Assembly (NCBI RefSeq): GCF_016786325.1
Contig: NZ_JADWYU010000139.1
Location: 26,769-87,081 of the forward strand
Source: Frankia nepalensis
GTDB lineage: Bacteria; Actinomycetota; Actinomycetes; Frankiales; Frankiaceae
DNA length: 60,313 bases
Direction of reading: 5' to 3'
The notes under the pieces are model-generated. The model worked only from the letters and a program-made list of their open reading frames with translations. It was not told where the DNA came from and did no database searches. Below are positions 27,512-40,112 of this stretch, one piece after another (the first letter of the stretch is position 1; each line of letters begins with the position of its first letter). A program made the translations under genes and the position numbers.

Positions 27512-29818
27512 GTGGCCACCTCAACTGCCCGCCCGGACGCGGCGGGCACCAGCATCGAGCTCGAGATCGGCGGGATGACCTGCGCCTCGTGCGCGACGCG
27601 GATCGAGAAGAAGCTCAACAGGCTCGACGGCGTCGCGGCCGCGGTCAACTTCGCGACCGAGAAGGCCAGGGTCACCGCTCCCGAGGGTTACGACCCCGCG
27701 GCGCTGGTCGCCGAGGTCGAGAAGGCCGGCTACACCGCGAAGCTGCCCGCGCCCAGGAAGGCCCCGGCCGCTGGGCCGGTGGCCGCCGACGCCGGGGCCG
27801 ACGAGGGCGCCGAGCGGCCCGACCCCGAGCTGGTCGACCTGCGCAACCGGCTGACCGGGGCCGTGGTGCTCACCGTCCCGGTCATCGCGCTCGCCATGGT
27901 GCCCGCGCTGCAGTTCGAGTACTGGCAGTGGGCCTCGCTCGCGCTGGCCTGGCCGGTGGTCGTCTGGGCGGCCTGGCCGTTCCACCGGGCGACCTGGGTC
28001 AACCTGCGGCACGGGGCGGCCAGCATGGACTCCCTGGTCTCGATCGGCACGTTCGCGGCGCTGCTCTGGTCGGTGTACGCGCTGTTCTGGGGCACCGCGG
28101 GCACCCCGGGGATGAAGCACTCCTTCTCGCTGTCCGTCCGGCCAACCGACGGCGCCGGCTCTATCTACCTCGAGGTCGCCGCCGGCCTGACGATGTTCGT
28201 GCTCGCCGGCCGCTACTTCGAGAAGCGGTCCAGGCGCCGGGCCGGCGCCGCGCTGCGCGCCCTGCTCGAGCTCGGCGTCAAGGACGTCGCGATCCTGCGC
28301 GACGGCGTCGAGAGCAGGGTCGCGGTCGAACAGCTGGCCGCGGGCGACGAGTTCGTCGTCCGCCCCGGCGAGAAGATCGCCACCGACGGCGTCGTCGTCA
28401 GCGGGCGCTCGGCGGTCGACCTGTCGATGCTCACCGGCGAGTCCGTGCCGGTCGAGGTCAGCCAGGGCGACCCGGTCACGGGCGCCACCGTGAACGCGGG
28501 CGGCCGGCTGGTCGTGCGCGCCACCCGGGTCGGCGCCGACACCCAGCTGGCCCAGATGGCCAGGCTCGTGGAGGAGGCCCAGTCCGGCAAGGCCCCGGTC
28601 CAGCGGCTGGCGGACCGGGTCGCCGGGGTCTTCGTGCCGGTCGTCATCGCGCTCGCCGTGGCGGTTCTCGGCGCCTGGCTCGGCGCCGGGTTCCCCGCGG
28701 GCGCCGCGTTCACCGCCGCCGTGGCCGTGCTGATCATCGCCTGCCCGTGCGCCCTGGGCCTGGCCACCCCGACCGCCCTGCTGGTCGGCACCGGCCGCGG
28801 CGCCCAGCTGGGCGTGCTCATCAAGGGCCCCGAGGTGCTCGAGTCCACCCGACGGGTCGACACCGTCGTGCTGGACAAGACCGGCACCGTGACGACCGGG
28901 ACGATGACGCTGGTCGACGTGGTCCCCGCCGACGGCGTGGACCGGGCCGAGCTGCTGCGCCTGGCCGGCGCCCTCGAGAGCGCCTCCGAGCATCCGGTGG
29001 CCAGGGCCGTCGCCCGGGGCGCCGCGGCCCAAATCGGCGCGCTGCCGGCCCCGGAGGACTTCACGAACGTCGAGGGCAGGGGCGTCCAGGGAGTCGTCGA
29101 TGGCCACGCCGTCGTGGTGGGCCGCGACCAGCTGCTCGCCGACTGGTCGCTCCAGCTCCCCGCCGGGCTGGCCGAGCGGGGAGCGGCCCTCGAGCGGCAC
29201 GGCAGGACCGTCGTCGCGGTCGGCTGGGACGGCGAGGCCCGAGGCCTGCTGGCCGTGGCCGACGAGGTCAGGCCGACCAGCCGCGAGGCGATCGCCCAGC
29301 TGCGGTCACTCGGGCTGACCCCGGTGCTGCTCACCGGCGACAACCGGACCGTGGCCGGCGAGATCGCCGCCGAGGTCGGGATCGACCACGTCCTCGCCGA
29401 GGTCCTGCCCGCCGAGAAGGTCGACGCCGTCCGGCGGCTGCAGGCCGAGGGGAAGGTCGTCGCCATGGTCGGCGACGGCGTGAACGACGCGGCGGCGCTG
29501 GCCCAGGCCGACCTGGGCCTGGCCATGGGCACGGGCACCGACGTCGCGATCCAGGCCGCCGACCTCACCCTGGTCCGGGGCGACCTGCGCGGCGCGGCCG
29601 ACGCGATCCAGCTGTCGCGCGCCACGCTGCGCACGATCAGGACGAACCTGTTCTGGGCGTTCGCCTACAACACGGCGGCCCTCCCGCTCGCGGCCTTCGG
29701 GCTGCTCAACCCGATGCTCGCCGGAGCGGCGATGGCCTTCTCCAGCGTCTTCGTGGTCGCCAACAGCCTACGGCTGCGCACCTTCTCCCCCACCGGGACT
29801 ACCAGCCGCCGGCGGTGA
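27512..29818 (+). CDS. copA: Cu(I)-exporting P1B-1 ATPase
   Basis: 768 residues. An N-terminal HMA domain has GMTCASC (residues 21-27). Eight membrane helices are expected. The actuator domain has TGES, the transport helix carries CPC (411-413, IACPCALGL), the phosphorylation loop is DKTGT with Asp455, the nucleotide domain has SEHPVA, and the hinge is [10 protein letters not shown]. Helix 7 has the YN pair (FAYNTAALP) and helix 8 has MAFSS, the signature of subgroup P1B-1, which exports monovalent copper or silver. The GTG 27512 follows AGGGAGGG; the GTG at 27491 does not. It is the last gene of the copZ operon and lies 29 bp after the exported protein gene. Confidence 0.95.
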   Translation: MATSTARPDAAGTSIELEIGGMTCASCATRIEKKLNRLDGVAAAVNFATEKARVTAPEGYDPAALVAEVEKAGYTAKLPAPRKAPAAGPVAADAGADEGAERPDPELVDLRNRLTGAVVLTVPVIALAMVPALQFEYWQWASLALAWPVVVWAAWPFHRATWVNLRHGAASMDSLVSIGTFAALLWSVYALFWGTAGTPGMKHSFSLSVRPTDGAGSIYLEVAAGLTMFVLAGRYFEKRSRRRAGAALRALLELGVKDVAILRDGVESRVAVEQLAAGDEFVVRPGEKIATDGVVVSGRSAVDLSMLTGESVPVEVSQGDPVTGATVNAGGRLVVRATRVGADTQLAQMARLVEEAQSGKAPVQRLADRVAGVFVPVVIALAVAVLGAWLGAGFPAGAAFTAAVAVLIIACPCALGLATPTALLVGTGRGAQLGVLIKGPEVLESTRRVDTVVLDKTGTVTTGTMTLVDVVPADGVDRAELLRLAGALESASEHPVARAVARGAAAQIGALPAPEDFTNVEGRGVQGVVDGHAVVVGRDQLLADWSLQLPAGLAERGAALERHGRTVVAVGWDGEARGLLAVADEVRPTSREAIAQLRSLGLTPVLLTGDNRTVAGEIAAEVGIDHVLAEVLPAEKVDAVRRLQAEGKVVAMVGDGVNDAAALAQADLGLAMGTGTDVAIQAADLTLVRGDLRGAADAIQLSRATLRTIRTNLFWAFAYNTAALPLAAFGLLNPMLAGAAMAFSSVFVVANSLRLRTFSPTGTTSRRR

Positions 29819-30119
29819 CGAGCGCCTGCATGGCCGCGGCCGGCGAGAACGCGACGAGGTGGCGGAAAGCCGCGCCCGCCAGAGGCCCGGGACCGGCTCG
29901 GCGGGCCGGCCCGCCCGTCGCGCCCCGCTCGCCCCACCCCAATGGTCGGGTTCACGACGTTGGCGCCAGGTCCTGCGCTTTTCGCGTGAGCCATGAGTAT
30001 GGTCGGGATCATTCGGGGTGCCGGGTCGGTGGCAGGTCGGGGGAGACGTCGATGCGGCTCGGTCGCGACTCGTCAGGACGAGAACGGCACCCGTCCGGTG
30101 GGACGAGGGGTCGACCGCG

Positions 30120-32876
<2,757 letters not shown>

Positions 32877-33290
32877 CGCGAGCCCCGCCGTGGCGCGCCC
32901 TTGCCCGTCCGTGGCGCACTACCCACGGCGCGCACTGCCCATCACCCAGGCCCGCCCATGACCCAGGCCCGCCCGTAGCCCGGCGAGGCCGCCTGATCGG
33001 CGCCTGGCCCACTCTCGGCCGGCGGCTACCAGACGCGGCACCGGCCGCCGCAGCGTTCGCCACCCGGCGCGGCGCGGTCAGCCGCGCCATCCGCGCTGGG
33101 TGCGGGGGCGTCGAGGGACGCCCCTTGACCCCGAACGCCGAGATTCCAAAACAGTTGACTACTCTGCGCGGTAGGTTCGGGATTGCCGAGTTGTCCGGGT
33201 CCGCCGGCCGGCTTTCCACGGTTGACAGGGGACGTCCGTGCGGCGGGGGCGAGAACGGGTCATGTCGGCACGTGGCCGGTCGAGGCCACG
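32877..33290. other. Gene-free spacer between the two kinase/WD40 genes
   Basis: Short GC repeats only: ACCCAGGCCCGCCC occurs twice near 32944-32973, and CCGTGG/CCACGG arms lie just upstream. A TTGACT at 33155-33160 could be a -35 box for the downstream kinase, but I see no convincing -10. No gene was found. Confidence 0.4.
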
Positions 33291-35909
33291 ATGGTGACGC
33301 CTCCAGGTCATGAGCGCGCGGAATCCGGGCCGGGTGGCTTGATACCGGGTGGCTCGATACCGCCCGGCAACCTGCCGAGTCGCGCGAGGCCGCTGGCCGC
33401 CGACGACCCGGGGCAGGTCGGCCCCTACCGCCTCGAAGGGCTGCTCGGCCGCGGCGGGATGGGCAGCGTCTACCTGGGCCGCGCGGGAGCCGGCCCGCTC
33501 GTTGCGATCAAGGTGGTCCGCGCGGACCATGCCGCCAACCCGGACTTCCTGCGAATGTTCGAGCAGGAGGTCCGGCTGGCCCAGCGAGTGGCCCGGTTCT
33601 GCACGGCGGAGGTCCTCGGGTCCGGCACGGACCGGGGCAGGCCCTACCTGATCACGGAGTTCATCGACGGGCCGTCGCTGCTCGATCAGGTGCGCCGCGG
33701 CGGGCCGCTCGCGCCCGGAGGCCTGGAACGGCTGGCGCTCGCGGTCGCGCACGCGCTGCGGGCGATCCACCGCGCGGGCACCACCCACCGCGACCTCACC
33801 CCGGCCAACGTGCTGCTGTCCGGCGAGGGCCCGGTGGTGATCGACTTCGGCCTCGCGCTCGAGGTGGACAGCGCCTCGCACCGGCCGAGAGAGAAGGCCG
33901 GCACACCCGCCTTCATGGCGCCCGAGCAGGCCGGCGGCGAGCGGGTCGGCCCGTCGGCGGACATCTTCGCCTGGGGCGGCGTCATCGTGTTCGCCGCGAC
34001 AGGCCGGCCGCCGTTCGGGGAGGACCGGTGGGACGACCGGATCCACCCGAACGGGCATCCCCAGCCCGATCTGCGCGGGGTTCCCGCGCCGCTGCGGTCG
34101 ATCGTCGCCGACGCGCTGCGCCTCGACCCGCGCCGGCGCCCGACCGCCGTCCAGCTCTCCGCCCGGCTGGAGGACGCCCTCCAGGGTGGCCGCGCCAGGC
34201 AGGATCCCACCACCGGCCCCCCGTCCGGCAGCTTGGCCGGCCAGCCGGTGGCGGGTCTGGTGACCATGCCGAGCCCGCCGCCCACGTCCATCTCCTCGGT
34301 CTCGTCGACGCCGCCCGGCACATGGTCGGTGGCCCCGACCCGGCCAGGCCCGACGAGCGACCCGAGTCCTGGCGCGCGCAGCGATCCGTCGGCGCGCGGC
34401 GGCGCGCCCACCGGTCCCGGTCCGGCAGGCGGCTCGCGCTCCGGCCGGCGGCGCCGGCTGCTCCCGCTGGCGGTCGCGGCGGGGGCCGCGCTGGCCGTGG
34501 CGCTGACGCTGCTCGTGATCCTGCCGGGCCGCGGCGGTGGCGGCGAAGCGGATACGCGGGCGGCGGCCGAGCGGGCTTCCCGGCAGCTGGCCGCGGCGGC
34601 GCTGGAGGCCCGCGACCAGCAGCCCGCGCTCGCCCGCCAGCTCGCGCTCGCCGCCTACCGCGCCGCGCCGACCCGCGAGGCCCACCTGAGCCTGCTGGCC
34701 GCCTACCTTTCCCCGGGCAGCCCGACCGCCACGTTCACCGGCCACGAGGCGGCGATCGCCGACGTGGCGTTCAGCCCGGACGGCAAGCTGCTCGCCACGA
34801 CCGGCACCGACCTGACGGCCAGGCTGTGGGACACCACCCGGCGCGGCGGCGACGTCGTCGCCCTGGCCACGCTGCGCGGCCACTCGGACTGGCTGGGCGA
34901 CGTCGCGTTCAGCCCCGACGGGACGCTGCTCGCGACGGTCAGCGCCGACGGCACGACCCGGCTGTGGGACACCACCCGGCGCGGTCTGGGCGTCCGGTCC
35001 GTCGCGACGCTCGTCGGCCACGTCGACGGTGTCTGGGACCTCGCGTTCAGCCCCGACGGGAAACTGCTCGCGACCGGCGGGATCGACGGGACGGTCCGCC
35101 TCTGGGACCCGGCCCGGCGCGGCGACGACGTCACCCCGATCGCGACGTTCAGCGGCCACCAGAAGGTCGTCGGGGAGGTCGCCTTCAGCCCGGACGGGAA
35201 ACTGCTCGCCACCGGGAGCGCCGACGGGACGGCGCGCCTCTGGGACCTCGCCCGCCTGGTCGACACCGACACCCCGCGGGCAACCCTGCTCGGCCACCGT
35301 GGCGGCGTCAACGAGCTCGCGTTCAGCCCGGACGGCAAGCTGCTGGCCACCGCGAGCCAGGACGCCACCGCCCGCCTCTGGGAGACCTCCGGCCAAGGGG
35401 ACGTCGAGGCGGTCACCACCTTCACCGGGCACGAGGGCTGGGCCGGCGACGTCGCGTTCAGCCCGGACGGGAGACTGCTCGCCACCACCAGCGGCGACGG
35501 CACCGCCCGGCTGTGGGACACGGCCCGCCGCGGCCCCGACGTCACGCCGCTGGCGAGCCTGACCGGCCACACCGACCAGGTCAACGACGTCGCGTTCAGT
35601 CCCGACGGCCTGCTGCTCGCCACCTCCGGCGGCGACGGCACCGCCTATCTGTGGGACACCGCCGGCCGCGGCGGCAACGTCGTTCCGCTGGCCACCCTGA
35701 CCGGTCACGAGGGGCGGATCGACGACGTCCTGTTCAGCCGGGACAGCACGCTGCTCGCCACCACCGGCGCCGACCAGACCGCCCGCCTCTGGGACATCTC
35801 CCCGGCCCGCGTCGCCGACCACGCCTGCGCCGACCCCGCCAACCGCCTCCCCACCACCGAGTGGTCCCGCCGCGTCTCCGACGTCCCCTACCCCGAGCCC
35901 TGTCCATAG
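33291..35909 (+). CDS. Membrane Ser/Thr kinase with WD40 sensor domain, HRDLT variant
   Basis: 872 residues from ATG 33291 (or GTG 33294). Kinase domain near residues 43-300: GLLGRGGMGSVYLG, VAIKVVRAD, DFGLALEVD and FMAPEQAGG. The catalytic loop is HRDLTPAN (166-173): the Lys that normally follows HRDL is Thr. That Lys helps orient the gamma phosphate, so activity may be reduced. The linker is Pro/Ser/Thr-rich, with a membrane helix near 388-410. The same helical adaptor (LARQLALAAYRAAPTREA) and eight WD40 repeats follow, ending with HACADPANRL..TEWSRRVSDV. It is a tandem paralogue of the preceding gene. Confidence 0.9.
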   Translation: MVTPPGHERAESGPGGLIPGGSIPPGNLPSRARPLAADDPGQVGPYRLEGLLGRGGMGSVYLGRAGAGPLVAIKVVRADHAANPDFLRMFEQEVRLAQRVARFCTAEVLGSGTDRGRPYLITEFIDGPSLLDQVRRGGPLAPGGLERLALAVAHALRAIHRAGTTHRDLTPANVLLSGEGPVVIDFGLALEVDSASHRPREKAGTPAFMAPEQAGGERVGPSADIFAWGGVIVFAATGRPPFGEDRWDDRIHPNGHPQPDLRGVPAPLRSIVADALRLDPRRRPTAVQLSARLEDALQGGRARQDPTTGPPSGSLAGQPVAGLVTMPSPPPTSISSVSSTPPGTWSVAPTRPGPTSDPSPGARSDPSARGGAPTGPGPAGGSRSGRRRRLLPLAVAAGAALAVALTLLVILPGRGGGGEADTRAAAERASRQLAAAALEARDQQPALARQLALAAYRAAPTREAHLSLLAAYLSPGSPTATFTGHEAAIADVAFSPDGKLLATTGTDLTARLWDTTRRGGDVVALATLRGHSDWLGDVAFSPDGTLLATVSADGTTRLWDTTRRGLGVRSVATLVGHVDGVWDLAFSPDGKLLATGGIDGTVRLWDPARRGDDVTPIATFSGHQKVVGEVAFSPDGKLLATGSADGTARLWDLARLVDTDTPRATLLGHRGGVNELAFSPDGKLLATASQDATARLWETSGQGDVEAVTTFTGHEGWAGDVAFSPDGRLLATTSGDGTARLWDTARRGPDVTPLASLTGHTDQVNDVAFSPDGLLLATSGGDGTAYLWDTAGRGGNVVPLATLTGHEGRIDDVLFSRDSTLLATTGADQTARLWDISPARVADHACADPANRLPTTEWSRRVSDVPYPEPCP

Positions 35910-35916
35910 CCCGCCG

Positions 35917-35939
35917 GGCGCCTCGGTGGCCGAGACGCC
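35917..35939. terminator. Convergent hairpin terminator
   Basis: GGCGCCTCGG (35917-35926) and CCGAGACGCC (35930-35939) pair with one mismatch around a TGG loop. It lies 8 bp after the kinase stop and 55 bp from the stop of the converging pcd gene, and could serve both strands. Confidence 0.6.
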
Positions 35940-35994
35940 AGGCGGCTCCCGAACGGGCCCGGACCGGCCGCGGCGGACACGCCTCTCGCGGCCG

Positions 35995-37554
35995 TCAGGC
36001 GTCGAGCCGGAAGGCCAGGTCCGCCGGGGGGACGGCCGTGTCCATCTGGGCCTTCTGGAGGCGGCCGGAGTAGTCCCAGTTGACGGACTGCCAGCGGGTC
36101 ACCTGGTCGAGGACCCAGCGGCCGGACTGCCGGGAGCCGTTGCCGGAGCGGCCGTTGCCGCCGAAGGGGAGGTGAGCCTCGGCGCCGGACGTGGAGTTGT
36201 TGACGCTGACCATTCCGGCCGAGATACCGCGGCGGAACCTGAAGACCGTCGCGGGGTCGTTCGTGTAGATGGCGCTCGACAGGCCGTAGCCGGGGAGGTT
36301 GGCGAGCTCGATCGCCTCGTCCAGGGTTCGGTAGGTGGTCAGGCCGACAATGGGGCCGAACGTCTCCTCGCGGAACAGCTCGTCGTCGGGAAGCAGGCCG
36401 TCGACGACGACCGGGTGGTAGTAGTGGCCCCGGTCCAGGTCGCCGACGAAGCCGCGCCGGGGGGCGCCGACGCCGATCAGACCGGCGGCGGTCGAGCCGA
36501 ACACGGTGTGGTGGGCGCGGATCAGGCCGAGGTGCTGCTCGTAGGCGGCGGCGAATTTCGCGTCGAGCAGCGGGCCGTAGAGGACCGCCCGCATCGGGTC
36601 GCCGATCGGGGCGTTCTCGACGGCGGTGGCGAAGCGGCGTTTGAACCCGGCATACACGGATTCGTGCACGATCAGTGTGCCGAGCGAGGTGCACCGCTGT
36701 CCCGCGGTGCCGAACCCGCCGAACAGGGCGCCCTCGACCGCCAGGTCGATGTCGGCGTCGGGGGTGACGACCATCGGGTTCTTGCCGCCGAGCTCCAGGC
36801 ACGGAGTCTGCAGGTGCTGGCCGCACAGCGCGCCGATCTGCCGGCCGACCGCCGTCGAACCGGTGAAACCGACCTTGTCGACGACGCCGGCGGCCAGTGC
36901 CTGGGCGAGCCCGTCGGCGGTCGACGGCCCGTCGGCCGGCACCATCGAGAGCACGCCCGGCGGCAGGCCCGCGTGCTGGGCGAGCTCGGTGAGCGCCCTG
37001 GCGCACGCGGCGGCGTACTCGGCCGGCTTCCAGACGACCGCGTTGCCGCACAACAGCGCTGGCACCAGGTACCAGCTCGGCACCGCGACCGGGAAGTTGC
37101 CCGCGGTGATGACCATCATGACGCCGACCGGCTCACGGAACGTGAACAGCTGCTTGTCGGGCATCTCGGACGGAACGGTCTCGCCGTAGAGGCGGCGGCC
37201 CTCGCCGAGGAAGAACCGGCAGGTGTCGATGATCTCCCGCACCTCGCCGCGGGCCTCGGCGAGCGGCTTGCCGACCTCGCGGGTGACCAGGCGGGCGAGC
37301 GTCTCGGCGTTGTCCTCGACGAGCCGGCCGAAGTTGCCGATGACGGTGCCGCGCACCGGGGCCGGCACGTCCGCCCAGCCGCGCTGGGCCACCTTCGCGA
37401 CCCGCGCGGCCGCGACCAGCACCGCGGGCCCCGCGAGCCGGACCTCGGCCACCACCTCGCCGGGCCGCGCCGGGTTGGTCGAGGCGACGGTCGCGCCCTC
37501 GGTCTCGACACCTTCGATCATGGGCGCCACCAGCGGTGGGTGCACGAGGGTCAT
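35995..37554 (-). CDS. pcd: L-piperideine-6-carboxylate (alpha-aminoadipate semialdehyde) dehydrogenase
   Basis: 519 residues of the NAD(P)-dependent aldehyde dehydrogenase superfamily. The NAD-binding region has ITAGNFPVAVPSWYLVPAL and VVWKPAEY. FTGSTAVGRQI is the Rossmann turn, LELGGKNPMVV carries the general-base Glu and FGTAGQRCTS the catalytic Cys. The C-terminus has VNNSTSGAEAHLPFGG. The superfamily assignment is firm; the substrate is inferred from position directly downstream of lat, whose product alpha-aminoadipate semialdehyde cyclises to piperideine-6-carboxylate. Together they make alpha-aminoadipate from lysine. ATG 37554 follows GGAGG. Two 15-bp direct repeats and a long hairpin lie between lat and this gene. 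Confidence 0.85.
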   Translation of the reverse strand: MTLVHPPLVAPMIEGVETEGATVASTNPARPGEVVAEVRLAGPAVLVAAARVAKVAQRGWADVPAPVRGTVIGNFGRLVEDNAETLARLVTREVGKPLAEARGEVREIIDTCRFFLGEGRRLYGETVPSEMPDKQLFTFREPVGVMMVITAGNFPVAVPSWYLVPALLCGNAVVWKPAEYAAACARALTELAQHAGLPPGVLSMVPADGPSTADGLAQALAAGVVDKVGFTGSTAVGRQIGALCGQHLQTPCLELGGKNPMVVTPDADIDLAVEGALFGGFGTAGQRCTSLGTLIVHESVYAGFKRRFATAVENAPIGDPMRAVLYGPLLDAKFAAAYEQHLGLIRAHHTVFGSTAAGLIGVGAPRRGFVGDLDRGHYYHPVVVDGLLPDDELFREETFGPIVGLTTYRTLDEAIELANLPGYGLSSAIYTNDPATVFRFRRGISAGMVSVNNSTSGAEAHLPFGGNGRSGNGSRQSGRWVLDQVTRWQSVNWDYSGRLQKAQMDTAVPPADLAFRLDA

Positions 37555-37580
37555 CGCCGCCTCCGGGTCGGTCGGTCCTG

Positions 37581-37610
37581 TTCTCTTCTGTCCAGTTCTC
37601 GTCTGTCCAG
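37581..37610 (-). repeat. Two 15-bp direct repeats upstream of pcd
   Basis: TTCTCTTCTGTCCAG (37581-37595) and TTCTCGTCTGTCCAG (37596-37610) differ at one base and are directly adjacent. They sit 27-56 bp upstream of the pcd ATG on the minus strand and could be a regulator binding site. Confidence 0.6.
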
Positions 37611-37670
37611 CCGTTCGGATCGGCCCGGGCCAGCGCCGGCGACCCGCGCCGCCAGGCCTCGGTGCCCCAG

Positions 37671-37718
37671 GATCCTGTGTCCTTGTCGATGCCCCACGCC
37701 CGAGAAGGACACAGGATC
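37671..37718 (-). terminator. Perfect 14-bp hairpin between lat and pcd
   Basis: GATCCTGTGTCCTT (37671-37684) and AAGGACACAGGATC (37705-37718) are exact complements around a 20-nt loop. On the minus strand it begins 21 nt after the lat stop codon. No T-tract follows. It may be a lat terminator or attenuator that lowers pcd expression, or protect the lat mRNA end. Its base composition (50% GC) is unlike its surroundings. Confidence 0.6.
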
Positions 37719-37738
37719 ATGGTGGCCTGGCTTCATCG

Positions 37739-39238
37739 TCAGGCGCACCTGTCGGCCAGGGCGGCGAGCACGCGGCCGAGGGCGCCGAGGGCGGCGTCGA
37801 TCTCGTCGTCGGTGATCGTCAACGCCGGGCGCAGCCGGACGGTGACGTCACCGGCGGGCAGCGCGAGGACGTGCTCGTCGACGCGCAGCCGGCGCAGCGT
37901 CTCGTCACGCCGGGTCCGGTCGGGCAGGTCGAGCGCGCAGATCAGCCCGAGGCCGCGCGCGTTGGACACCAGCCCCGGGCACGCCTCGGCGAGCGCGACC
38001 AGGCCGGCGAGCAGCCGCTCGCCGCCGCGCGCCGCCGCCTCGAACAGCCGGTCGCGCTCCATGACCTCCAGCAGCCGGGTGGAGCGCACCATGTCGACCA
38101 GCCCGCCGCCCCAGGTCGAGTTGATCCGCCCGGGCACCCGGAACACGTTGTCGGCGACCTCGTCGACGCGCCCACCAGCCATCACCCCGCCGACCTGCGC
38201 CTTCTTCGCGAACGCGACCACGTCCGGGGTGAGCCCCAGCCGCTGGTAGGCCCAGGGCGCGCCGGTGGCGCCGACGCCGGTCTGTACCTCGTCGAGGACG
38301 AACAGCGCGTCGTGCGCGTGCGCCAGCTCACCCATCGCGGCGAGGAACTCGGGGCGCAGGTGCCGGTCGCCGCCCTCGCACTGGATCGGTTCGGCGAGGA
38401 AGCACGCGATGTCATGCGGATACCGCGCGAAGGCCGCGCGTGCCTGGTCGAGGGCCCGCGCCTCGGCGGCGCGCACCACGGCCAGGCTCGCCTCGGTCAC
38501 CGGGAACGCCTGCGCGGGGCTGTCGACGCGCGGCCAGTCGAACGTCGGGAACCGGGCGGTCTTGACGGGATCGGTGTTGGTCACCGAGAGGGTGTAGCCG
38601 CCGCGGCCGTGGAAGGCGTGCCGCAGGTGCAGGACCCGGGTGCCGAGCGCCGGTGGGCGACCGGCGGCCTCGTTGTGGCGGCTCTTCCAGTCGAACGCGC
38701 ACTTCAGCGCGTTCTCGACGGCCAGCGCGCCGCCCTCGACGAAGAACAGGTGCGGCAGGCGCGGGTCGCCGAGGACTCGGGCGAAGGTCGCGATGAACTC
38801 GGCGTACGCCACGCTCGCGACGTCCGGGTTCGCCGGTTTGTTGACCGCGGCCCGGCCGAGCTCGGCCAGCACGGCCGGGTCGTCCGCCAGCTCTGGCGGG
38901 CTGATTCCCAGGGGGGCCGAGGCGAAGAAGCTGTACAGGTCGAGATAGGCCGCGCCGGTGCGCGCGTCGACGAGGGTGCGCCCACGGCTCGCGTCGAGGT
39001 CGACGACGAGGTCGAGCCCGTCGACCAGGACGTGGCGCGCGAGCACCGCCGGCACCTCCTCGGGCGCGACGACGGTTCTCGTCGGCGATGCGCGCGGGGA
39101 ACGCTCGCCGGTTCGTGCCCCCGGGTCCCGGGAGTCGCCTGGCTCGGGGCGTTCGCCGGGGACCGCCGGCGCGGTCGACGCGTCGGCCCGCCGGGCACGC
39201 TGGGAGTCGGTGACGGCCGCGAAGGCAGGCAGAGCCAT
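37739..39238 (-). CDS. lat: L-lysine 6-aminotransferase
   Basis: A 499-residue class III PLP aminotransferase converting L-lysine and 2-oxoglutarate to alpha-aminoadipate semialdehyde and glutamate. It closely follows the mycobacterial Lat pattern: LVDGLDLVVDLDASRG, LPHLFFVEGGALAVENALK, FDWKSRHNEAAG, GTRVLHLRHAFHGRGGYTLS, ARFPTFDWPR, LFVLDEVQTGVG, the PLP lysine in AFAKKAQVGGVMAG, and RINSTWGGGLVDMVR. It has about 50 extra N-terminal residues relative to the mycobacterial protein. ATG 39238 has GGGAGG 4 nt upstream and is chosen over ATG 39295/39304. It forms an operon-like pair with pcd. In other actinobacteria lat is starvation-induced or feeds beta-lactam synthesis; no beta-lactam genes are seen here. 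Confidence 0.93.
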   Translation of the reverse strand: MALPAFAAVTDSQRARRADASTAPAVPGERPEPGDSRDPGARTGERSPRASPTRTVVAPEEVPAVLARHVLVDGLDLVVDLDASRGRTLVDARTGAAYLDLYSFFASAPLGISPPELADDPAVLAELGRAAVNKPANPDVASVAYAEFIATFARVLGDPRLPHLFFVEGGALAVENALKCAFDWKSRHNEAAGRPPALGTRVLHLRHAFHGRGGYTLSVTNTDPVKTARFPTFDWPRVDSPAQAFPVTEASLAVVRAAEARALDQARAAFARYPHDIACFLAEPIQCEGGDRHLRPEFLAAMGELAHAHDALFVLDEVQTGVGATGAPWAYQRLGLTPDVVAFAKKAQVGGVMAGGRVDEVADNVFRVPGRINSTWGGGLVDMVRSTRLLEVMERDRLFEAAARGGERLLAGLVALAEACPGLVSNARGLGLICALDLPDRTRRDETLRRLRVDEHVLALPAGDVTVRLRPALTITDDEIDAALGALGRVLAALADRCA

Positions 39239-39317
39239 GGGACCTCCCGGAGCAAGATCGCGACCATCGCGACGCCAAATACGAATATCCGTCATCGCAT
39301 CCACCGCTACACGGGAG

Positions 39318-39346
39318 ATCCTTCTTCAGATCACCGGATCTGACAA
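39318..39346 (-). promoter_or_regulatory. Putative lat promoter with overlapping palindromic operator
   Basis: On the minus strand a -35 TTGTCA (39346-39341) and a -10-like AAGGAT (39323-39318) are separated by 17 bp in a locally AT-rich stretch. The palindrome CAGATC-N4-GATCTG (39327-39342) fills the spacer, the position expected for a repressor site. The leader to ATG 39238 would be about 70 nt. Confidence 0.5.
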
Positions 39347-39692
39347 ATTTTCTTCGGACGTTCCGAGGAGTGCGGCGGGTTCGAGCGCCGCGCCATGACC
39401 GGCGGCCGCGAGCCACGCACCGGTACGCGCTCGTTCGTCCGCGCGACATAGGTGACGACCGAGCCCTCAGTGGACGCCCCGGGCGACTCGGCGAAGCCCC
39501 GCCGGGGCCGGCCCGTCGATCTTCGACAGGTCCGGCTCGCCGCGGCGCCCGCGCGCGGATCCCACAGTCCCGGGCCAGCGGCCGAGATCGGTCGGACCGA
39601 TCGCGTCACCGGTGACGAGAGCGGTCCGACTGGTGGGAAGCGGCCCCCGAGGACCCCGGCTCGGGTGGGAGGGGTTCTCGGGGAGGCGGGGC

Positions 39693-40112
39693 TCAGTTCG
39701 GGTCGGGGGCGGCCGGGTCCTCCGGAGGAGGCGCGCTTGTGCGCGGGGCCCCGCCGTCCGTCGGCGACGCCGATGGCGACACGGACGGCGAGGACGAGGC
39801 CGAGGGCGACACGGAGGCCGTCGGGGTGGGGCTGGGCGTCGGGGTCGGGGTGGCCGTCCGCGTCGGGGTGGGCGTCGGCGTGTGGGGCGGCCGCCTCGAA
39901 CCGGTCGCGGCCGGCGCGGGCGTCGACGGCGGCGCCGACGACGGCTCGGCCGGGGACGAGGTCACGCCAAGCGAGGTGACGCCGGGGGACGCGGGAGTGC
40001 TCGCGGCGGGAGTGCTGGTCAGCGTGGCGGTGAGCAGCTCGCCGGTGCCACCGCCGTCCGATGGCTGGGAAAGCAGCAGTGCCGCCGCCACGCCACCGGA
40101 GATCAGCAGCAC
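39693..40112 (-). pseudogene. Out-of-frame C-terminal part of the adjacent kinase (membrane helix and tail)
   Basis: This frame begins in the membrane helix VLLISGGVAAALLLSQ and continues into a 110-residue Thr/Pro/Ser tail rich in TPTPTP and SPSASPS. Read upstream in the same frame it gives RRRPLGGGRGERGGPSAAARGALAAAS, a typical basic juxtamembrane region; the kinase frame here reads into nonsense and stops at 40103. The two frames are related by a shift equal to loss of one base or of one 4-bp unit, near the (GCCC)3 repeat at 40200-40211. It is most simply the missing extracellular half of the kinase. Confidence 0.7.

Noticed and set aside
39452-39979. Possible start of a TetR-like regulator (AKPRRGRPVDLRQV) upstream of lat
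   Set aside because: Only the first ~25 codons look regulator-like and have good codon bias. No helix-turn-helix follows, there is no ribosome site, and the frame then becomes Arg/Gly filler. At best it is a small remnant.
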